From assembly GCA_030148065.1 (NCBI GenBank), contig JASBUC010000015.1, positions 1-45,572 of the forward strand: a stretch of DNA of 45,572 nt, in the 5' to 3' direction. The stretch is from Legionellaceae bacterium (GTDB lineage Bacteria > Pseudomonadota > Gammaproteobacteria > Legionellales > Legionellaceae). This document shows, piece after piece, positions 41,494-45,572 of this stretch (its first letter is position 1; each line of letters starts with the position of its first letter). The notes under the pieces were generated by a model that did no database searches, was not told the DNA's origin, and saw nothing but the letters and a program-made list of their open reading frames with translations. The position numbers were made by a program, and so were the translations under genes.

Positions 41494-42411
41494 ATGAGTC
41501 ATCAAGTGTTTAAAGAGTCATTGGCTTGCGCATTTTTGATTTTTCTTTGTCAGATTGGCAATGCCGCTGTCTTCCCGCTACCCAGTGATGGCAGTGAACT
41601 TGTTGGCAAGTCTGAAGTTGTTCTATCAAGAAAAGGGGAGACTCTTTTGGAAATTGCCCGACGTTATAACGTCGGGGCGGATGAAATCATTCACTCTAAC
41701 CCGCAGATCCCTGCAAATCATCGTTTGAACTCCGGGGTGAGGGTAGCCATTCCAACCAGTTTTATTTTGCCTTCAGAAAAGCGAGAAGGCATTGTTATTA
41801 ACCTTGCTGAACTTAGACTGTATTACTACCCAAAAGACAGTGGTACGGTGGTAACAATCCCAGTAGGTATTGGAAAAGAGCATGGCTGGCAAACACCTGT
41901 TGGTGAGACGACAGTTACGCGTAAAGATAAAGATCCCATTTGGCGTCCGACCCCAAATGTGCAAATGGAAGCCGCAAAAAATGGTACGCCAATTCCCAGT
42001 AGTTTTCCACCAGGACCAGAAAACCCACTCGGTCGCTATGTTTTACGATTGGGCTGGCCCACTTATTTAATACATGGCACGAATCATCCACAAGGAGTAG
42101 GCAGCAGAGTCAGTGCTGGTTGTCTAAGACTCTACCCAGAAGATGCGGAAATTTTATTTGAACAGGTCCCTGTGGGTACTAAGGTACGAGTGATTAACAT
42201 GCCTTATAAAGTCGGTTATAAGGGGGGGGACTTATACTTTGAAGCACACCCCTTACTCTCTGAACTAAGGAAAAAATATCAAACAGACAAATCATTTGTA
42301 GTCAGTCTGATTCAAGAAAACCTCAAAGGCCATAATATCGTTGTTAACTGGCCTCTAGTACAGGAAGAAGTTAGTAAGCCATTAGGTGTGCCGGTTAGGG
42401 TATCTCGCTAG
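41494..42411 (+). CDS. L,D-transpeptidase (YkuD domain) with LysM
   Basis: This periplasmic enzyme family makes 3-3 peptidoglycan crosslinks or attaches lipoprotein to murein. The protein has 305 residues. An N-terminal signal peptide ends near residue 25. A LysM-like domain (about 42-88) is followed by the YkuD domain from about residue 98, with catalytic H194 in LIHGTN and C210/R212 in SAGCLRL. Overall architecture matches the ErfK/YbiS/YcfS/YnhG group of E. coli. There is no usual ribosome site before ATG 41494 because a hairpin arm occupies that place; a GTG at 41506 is an alternative start. Its TAG shares CTAG with the facing redoxin gene. Confidence 0.9.
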   Translation: MSHQVFKESLACAFLIFLCQIGNAAVFPLPSDGSELVGKSEVVLSRKGETLLEIARRYNVGADEIIHSNPQIPANHRLNSGVRVAIPTSFILPSEKREGIVINLAELRLYYYPKDSGTVVTIPVGIGKEHGWQTPVGETTVTRKDKDPIWRPTPNVQMEAAKNGTPIPSSFPPGPENPLGRYVLRLGWPTYLIHGTNHPQGVGSRVSAGCLRLYPEDAEILFEQVPVGTKVRVINMPYKVGYKGGDLYFEAHPLLSELRKKYQTDKSFVVSLIQENLKGHNIVVNWPLVQEEVSKPLGVPVRVSR

Positions 42412-42974
42412 GCTTTCCACTTTATATTACAGCCAACGCTTGGTTTTTGTTCAAAAGAAATGTCTTTGTCGCTTAGCATGCAGTCTAGTGCGTTTCTTAA
42501 ATCTAAGCCCGTAACAGGATTGTCAGAAGAGGGCCTAGAATCATCGAACTGACCGCGATAACGAAGGCTTAAATGCTTATCAAAGACGAATAGATCTGGT
42601 GTGCAAGCGGCGTGGTAAGCTCTTGCTATGTCTTGTGTTTCATCAAAGAGGTAGGGAAAGTCCAGTTGATTCTGTTGGGCAAACTCAACCATTTCTGCTG
42701 GGCCATCTTGTGGGTACTGTTCAACGTCATTGCTGTTAATAGCAATAAATTGCACGCCTTTGGCGCCATAGCACTTGGCCACCTCGACCATTTGTTTAAT
42801 CAAGTGAACGACGTAAGGACAATGGTTGCAGATAAAAATAACCACAGTTGCACGCTCTGATCGTAGTTGAGCAAGTGAATAGAAGCTCCCATCTTTGGGT
42901 GATAGGAGATTAAATTCTGGCGCTTTAGTGCCAAGAGGGATCATTTCTGAGGGCGTTCTTACCATAATTGACAT
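42408..42974 (-). CDS. Thioredoxin-fold redoxin (AhpC/TSA type)
   Basis: The protein has 188 residues. PEFNLLSPKDGSFYSL, VVIFICNHCPYV with a C49-N-H-C52 redox pair, VQFIAINSND and ACTPDLFVFD are typical of the cytosolic AhpC/TSA-related group often labelled thioredoxin family protein. It would act in thiol-disulfide or peroxide chemistry, but its partner is unknown. No signal peptide is present. Two in-frame ATGs exist (42974, 42965) and neither has a clear ribosome site. Its stop overlaps the L,D-transpeptidase stop by four bases. Confidence 0.85.
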   Translation of the reverse strand: MSIMVRTPSEMIPLGTKAPEFNLLSPKDGSFYSLAQLRSERATVVIFICNHCPYVVHLIKQMVEVAKCYGAKGVQFIAINSNDVEQYPQDGPAEMVEFAQQNQLDFPYLFDETQDIARAYHAACTPDLFVFDKHLSLRYRGQFDDSRPSSDNPVTGLDLRNALDCMLSDKDISFEQKPSVGCNIKWKA

Positions 42975-43062
42975 AGAGTTGAGGATTTTGGCTAATCATA
43001 CTGTATTTATACAAAAATCAAAGATTTTATTGGGAGCTTAATGGTGTTTGGGTTTAAGTAAG

Positions 43063-43090
43063 TTGAAAAAGATAAAAATAAAACTATAGT
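43063..43090 (+). promoter_or_regulatory. Promoter of the repeat-containing secreted protein
   Basis: TTGAAA, a 16-base spacer and TATAGT, 37 bases before the ATG. An AAAAGGA ribosome site follows. Confidence 0.6.
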
Positions 43091-43127
43091 TAAATAATAA
43101 GCAAACTGTTTTAAAAAGGACTTTTCT

Positions 43128-43544
43128 ATGTGTTATAAGCTGTTACTCACCTCTCTTGCAATGGGACTTATGCTTACTCTTACCCCGACCGTTTATGCCA
43201 AAGAGCGAGCAATCGAGCAAACTAAGGCTCATAAGTTTGATGATTTAACGCATTATGCCGCTAGAAGAACAACGGCAAGCAGAACAACAGTGTCTCGAAC
43301 GACGGTTAATCGAACCACGGTAAATCGTCCAGTTGCAAATCCAGTGGTAAACCCACGTCCAGTGGCAAGAACAGCAACAAGGCAAACCATTGTGATTAAT
43401 AATCGAACATTAAATCTGTATGTACCAGGTGCGCGTGTGGTTGCAGGGGCTCGTTGTTATGTTGTTAATTATGGCTATGGAACTGTTGTTCGCTCAACTT
43501 GCTTGTATGGTGGTGTGTATCACAAAACCTTCTACATCGATTAA
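43128..43544 (+). CDS. Small secreted Arg/Thr/Val-repeat protein, function unknown
   Basis: The protein has 138 residues. A signal peptide covers about 1-24 (ends VYA). Residues 47-71 are five pentapeptides (RTTAS, RTTVS, RTTVN, RTTVN, RPVAN), followed by a degenerate Pro/Val/Arg continuation. The C-terminal part, from QTIVINNRTLNLYV onward, looks like a compact beta domain with two cysteines (RCYVVNYGYG, STCLYGG) that may form a disulfide. The mature protein is strongly basic, so it could bind LPS, murein or nucleic acid; this is inference. It has its own promoter and ribosome site (AAAAGGA) and is not in an operon. Confidence 0.75.
   Translation: MCYKLLLTSLAMGLMLTLTPTVYAKERAIEQTKAHKFDDLTHYAARRTTASRTTVSRTTVNRTTVNRPVANPVVNPRPVARTATRQTIVINNRTLNLYVPGARVVAGARCYVVNYGYGTVVRSTCLYGGVYHKTFYID
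43266..43340 (+). repeat. 15-bp tandem repeat, five units, inside the secreted protein gene
   Basis: Five consecutive in-frame 15-base units encode the RTT[AV][SN]-type pentapeptides, the last one diverged. Unit copies differ mostly at third positions, so the repeat is not very recent. Confidence 0.75.
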
Positions 43545-43579
43545 CTGCCTTACAAAGAGCCAGTTCAAGGAACTTAAAT

Positions 43580-45022
43580 TTAAAAAAGTGTGCTGTTCAT
43601 ATACAAATGAAGAGTGATACCTAAAACATAGCCAAGAAAAATGGCCCAAGACCATTTTAAGTGACTAATAAAGGTGTACATCCCTTTACTTTGCCCCATT
43701 AAAGCCACTCCTGCAGCACTGCCTATGGATAATAAGCTTCCACCAATTCCAGCTGTTAGGGTTACAAGCAGCCACTGACCATCCGACATGGTTGGATCCA
43801 TGGTTAATACGGAATAGATGACAGGGATGTTATCGACAATGGCTGAGAGCAGTCCGACCATGATATTTGCCGGGGTAGCTTGATGTATTGGGGCAAGACT
43901 GCTTCCCCATTCTTGGTACATAGTAACCGAGGCAATTTCTAAATAACCGATGGTGGCAAGGCCTCCTACGGAGAGGATAACGCCATAGAAGAAAAACAAG
44001 GTATCCCATTCAGCTCTTTTAATTTTATTAAAAATGTCAAAAGGCTGAGATTCAATGAACACATCAATTGAGGATGATGGAGTATCCTCAGGTGCAATTT
44101 TCATTTGTTCTGATTCTTTACGCTTAAGATAAAAAGCAAAAAAATTAAGATAACCAAGCCCCGTCATCATACCTATCATTGACGGTAATAAAAAGTAGTA
44201 GTGAAAAAGGATCGCGGTTGCGATAGTGCAGAGAAAGAGCAAAATGACACGTTTTGCGCCAAAACGCATGGCGATTTGCTCAACATCTGGGTTTGGGCTC
44301 TCTTTCGGAATCGCAAAGCTAATCAGACAAGCTGGCAATAAGTAGCTCGCTAGGGCTGGAATGAAAATGTTAAAAAATTCAACCACACACAATTTGCCAC
44401 TTTGCCACACCATCAGAGTGGTAATGTCACCAAAAGGGCTGAAAGCACCACCTGCGTTTGCTGCAACGACAATATTGATGCAGGAAAGAGAAATGAATTT
44501 GGGTGAATCTGTTCCCACGGCAAGGACTACCGCACACATCAAAAGTGCCGTTGTTAAATTATCTGCAAAAGGTGAAATCGAAAATGCTAACAGTCCAGTT
44601 ACCCAAAAAAGTTGGCGATAAGAAAAGCCTCGGCGTACTAACCAGGTTCTTAAAGACTCAAAGACTAATCGCTCTTCCATTGAGTTGATATAGGTCATGG
44701 CAACCAATAGAAACATAAAGAGTTCAGCAAACTCAAGTATGTTGCTGCGAACAGCAAGGTTAATGTGGTCAATGTGACCGCTTTGGGCCCCCATAATGGC
44801 CACCAATAACCAGATAAGGCCGGCAGCAAAGACCACTGGTTTGGATTTTCTTAAGTGAGTAAATTCCTCTGTCATCACAAACAGATAGGCAAAGACAAAG
44901 AGGCAGAGTGCGGCAATGCCAAGGGCTGTGTTCGTCGCGTGTAAATTAATTGACTCATCGCCAGCAAGTGCTGAGGATGAATACAGTAATAAGCCTAAGA
45001 TTGATGCAACCAATGTTTTCAC
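43580..45022 (-). CDS. nhaD: Na+/H+ antiporter NhaD
   Basis: NhaD exchanges sodium for protons at the inner membrane in the ion-transporter superfamily. The protein has 480 residues, with a cleavable-looking N-terminus (ALA at 19-21) and about 11-12 hydrophobic helices. FVMTEEFTHLRKSKPV, SPFADNLTTALLMCAVV, NIVVAANAGGAFSPFGDITTLMVWQSGK and LSAIVDNIPVIYSVL are typical of NhaD. The start is GTG at 45022, backed by AAGGA six bases upstream. It suggests exposure to sodium or alkaline conditions. The gene is monocistronic, following pcs. Confidence 0.92.
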   Translation of the reverse strand: MKTLVASILGLLLYSSSALAGDESINLHATNTALGIAALCLFVFAYLFVMTEEFTHLRKSKPVVFAAGLIWLLVAIMGAQSGHIDHINLAVRSNILEFAELFMFLLVAMTYINSMEERLVFESLRTWLVRRGFSYRQLFWVTGLLAFSISPFADNLTTALLMCAVVLAVGTDSPKFISLSCINIVVAANAGGAFSPFGDITTLMVWQSGKLCVVEFFNIFIPALASYLLPACLISFAIPKESPNPDVEQIAMRFGAKRVILLFLCTIATAILFHYYFLLPSMIGMMTGLGYLNFFAFYLKRKESEQMKIAPEDTPSSSIDVFIESQPFDIFNKIKRAEWDTLFFFYGVILSVGGLATIGYLEIASVTMYQEWGSSLAPIHQATPANIMVGLLSAIVDNIPVIYSVLTMDPTMSDGQWLLVTLTAGIGGSLLSIGSAAGVALMGQSKGMYTFISHLKWSWAIFLGYVLGITLHLYMNSTLF

Positions 45023-45082
45023 AGTACGTCCTTAAACAACACTCTTTTTGTTAACACATAATGCCTTAAAATACTTTTTTTT

Positions 45083-45572
45083 TCATACTTTTCCAGAACT
45101 CTTAGTGCTATCTAGAGGAAAGAGGGTTCGATAGATGCTCATAAATAAATAGAAAAGGATGAAAATGAGGCTGTAGGCAATCAAAGGTTTTGGTAAAAGC
45201 GGGTAGCTATAGAGGATTGCCAGAGAAGACATTGCGTATAAAATGACCCCAAAAAGCATTAATCGTTTTATGAATGGCGTGTTGGATAAATAGTCAAGGC
45301 GCGAAGGGTAGACGTATTTAATTGGGACAAAGACAAGGGCACTAAGGGTGATTAAAATAACAGTTGAAAAGCTCGCAGAACACTTCGATAGAAAAAGATA
45401 ATAGACGGCAATGTTCCAATAGCAAGGAAACCCTTTAAAGAAATGATCACTTGTTTTTGCGTCAATTTGAGAAAACTGATAGCAGGATGAGAGACAAACA
45501 CAGGAAATTGATAGCCAGGTTTGAATGGGTGAGAGTTCTAAAAATCCATGAAGAATAAACACGCAGGGTGTA
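45083..45572 (-). CDS. pcs: Phosphatidylcholine synthase, C-terminal part, 5' end outside window
   Basis: The frame is open to the right edge (no stop between base 45,562 and the end), so the gene is cut. The visible ~160 residues have CYQFSQIDAKTSDHFFKGFPCYWN, then VPIKYVYPSRLDYL and four hydrophobic helices, matching the C-terminal half of CDP-alcohol phosphatidyltransferases of the Pcs type. Pcs condenses CDP-diacylglycerol and choline to phosphatidylcholine in one step, a trait of host-associated bacteria such as Legionella, Brucella and Pseudomonas. The catalytic DG-AR-G-D-D motif lies beyond the window, so activity cannot be checked. It lies 60 bases upstream of nhaD. Confidence 0.82.
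   Translation of the reverse strand, partial: TPCVFILHGFLELSPIQTWLSISCVCLSSCYQFSQIDAKTSDHFFKGFPCYWNIAVYYLFLSKCSASFSTVILITLSALVFVPIKYVYPSRLDYLSNTPFIKRLMLFGVILYAMSSLAILYSYPLLPKPLIAYSLIFILFYLFMSIYRTLFPLDSTKSSGKV

Noticed and set aside
43420-43617. 65-residue ORF overlapping the end of the repeat-containing secreted protein
   Set aside because: It is an out-of-frame shadow of the real gene with no ribosome site.
1-45572. CRISPR array, prophage, IS element, rRNA operon or replication origin
   Set aside because: No regularly spaced direct repeats, transposase, phage structural genes, rRNA sequence or DnaA-box cluster were seen when reading both strands.

Overview
This window is chromosomal DNA from a low-GC (roughly 40% by eye) Gram-negative bacterium. 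The gene set points to Gammaproteobacteria: Fis, MnmA, LpxB, KdsC/KdsD, LptB/LptC, ErpA, MutY, RnhA-DnaQ, HemF, FadE/FadI/FadJ and GloB. A phosphatidylcholine-synthase C-terminus, a eukaryote-like TTL-family gene, a NhaD antiporter and a small secreted protein of a type I recall from Legionella genomes make a Legionellales-like relative plausible. This placement is an inference; no marker in the window settles it. Both edges cut genes: a glycosyltransferase is open at the left edge and a Pcs-type gene at the right edge.

Layout. (1) 1-4.2 kb, + strand: a noticeably AT-rich surface-polysaccharide segment with a glycosyltransferase, a nucleotide-sugar epimerase with a zinc-ribbon insert, a second glycosyltransferase and a sulfotransferase. 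It ends at a ~180-bp dyad-symmetric element. (2) 4.4-8.2 kb, - strand: mnmA, fis, lpxB and a GnnA-like oxidoreductase. (3) 8.3-13.4 kb: rnhB (+), an FMN glutamate-synthase-like protein (-), an orphan hutU, then rnhA-dnaQ (+). (4) 13.4-18.2 kb, - strand: erpA, mutY, an AsmA protein, hemF and a 2OG-Fe(II) oxygenase. (5) 18.3-22.5 kb: an orphan flgD (+), tRNA-Arg(CCT) (-), and a kdsD-kdsC-lptC-lptB-pabA run (-) with lptA missing from its usual slot. (6) 22.5-27 kb: a TTL-family ATP-grasp gene (+), tail-to-tail and overlapping with an AddA/RecB-like helicase-nuclease (-). (7) 27-35.5 kb: fadL, a small secreted protein, long-form NAD synthetase, a POT-like transporter without its proton-coupling motif, mltD, gloB and a YafS-like methyltransferase. 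(8) 35.6-41.4 kb: a fadE-fadI-fadJ beta-oxidation cluster. (9) 41.5-45.6 kb: an L,D-transpeptidase, a redoxin, a repeat-containing secreted protein, nhaD and partial pcs.

Functional themes: envelope building (lipid A, Kdo, LPS transport, surface sugar modification, peptidoglycan remodelling), fatty-acid uptake and degradation (FadL plus FadE/I/J), and nucleic-acid maintenance (RNase HI, RNase HII, epsilon subunit, MutY, AddA-like). Genes are packed tightly, and most tail-to-tail pairs have no spacer or overlap. No CRISPR, prophage, IS element or rRNA is visible, and no gene-free stretch exceeds 300 bases. The most unusual item is the TTL-family protein at 22,679-23,602, which keeps the metal-ligand spacing of tubulin-tyrosine-ligase-type enzymes.
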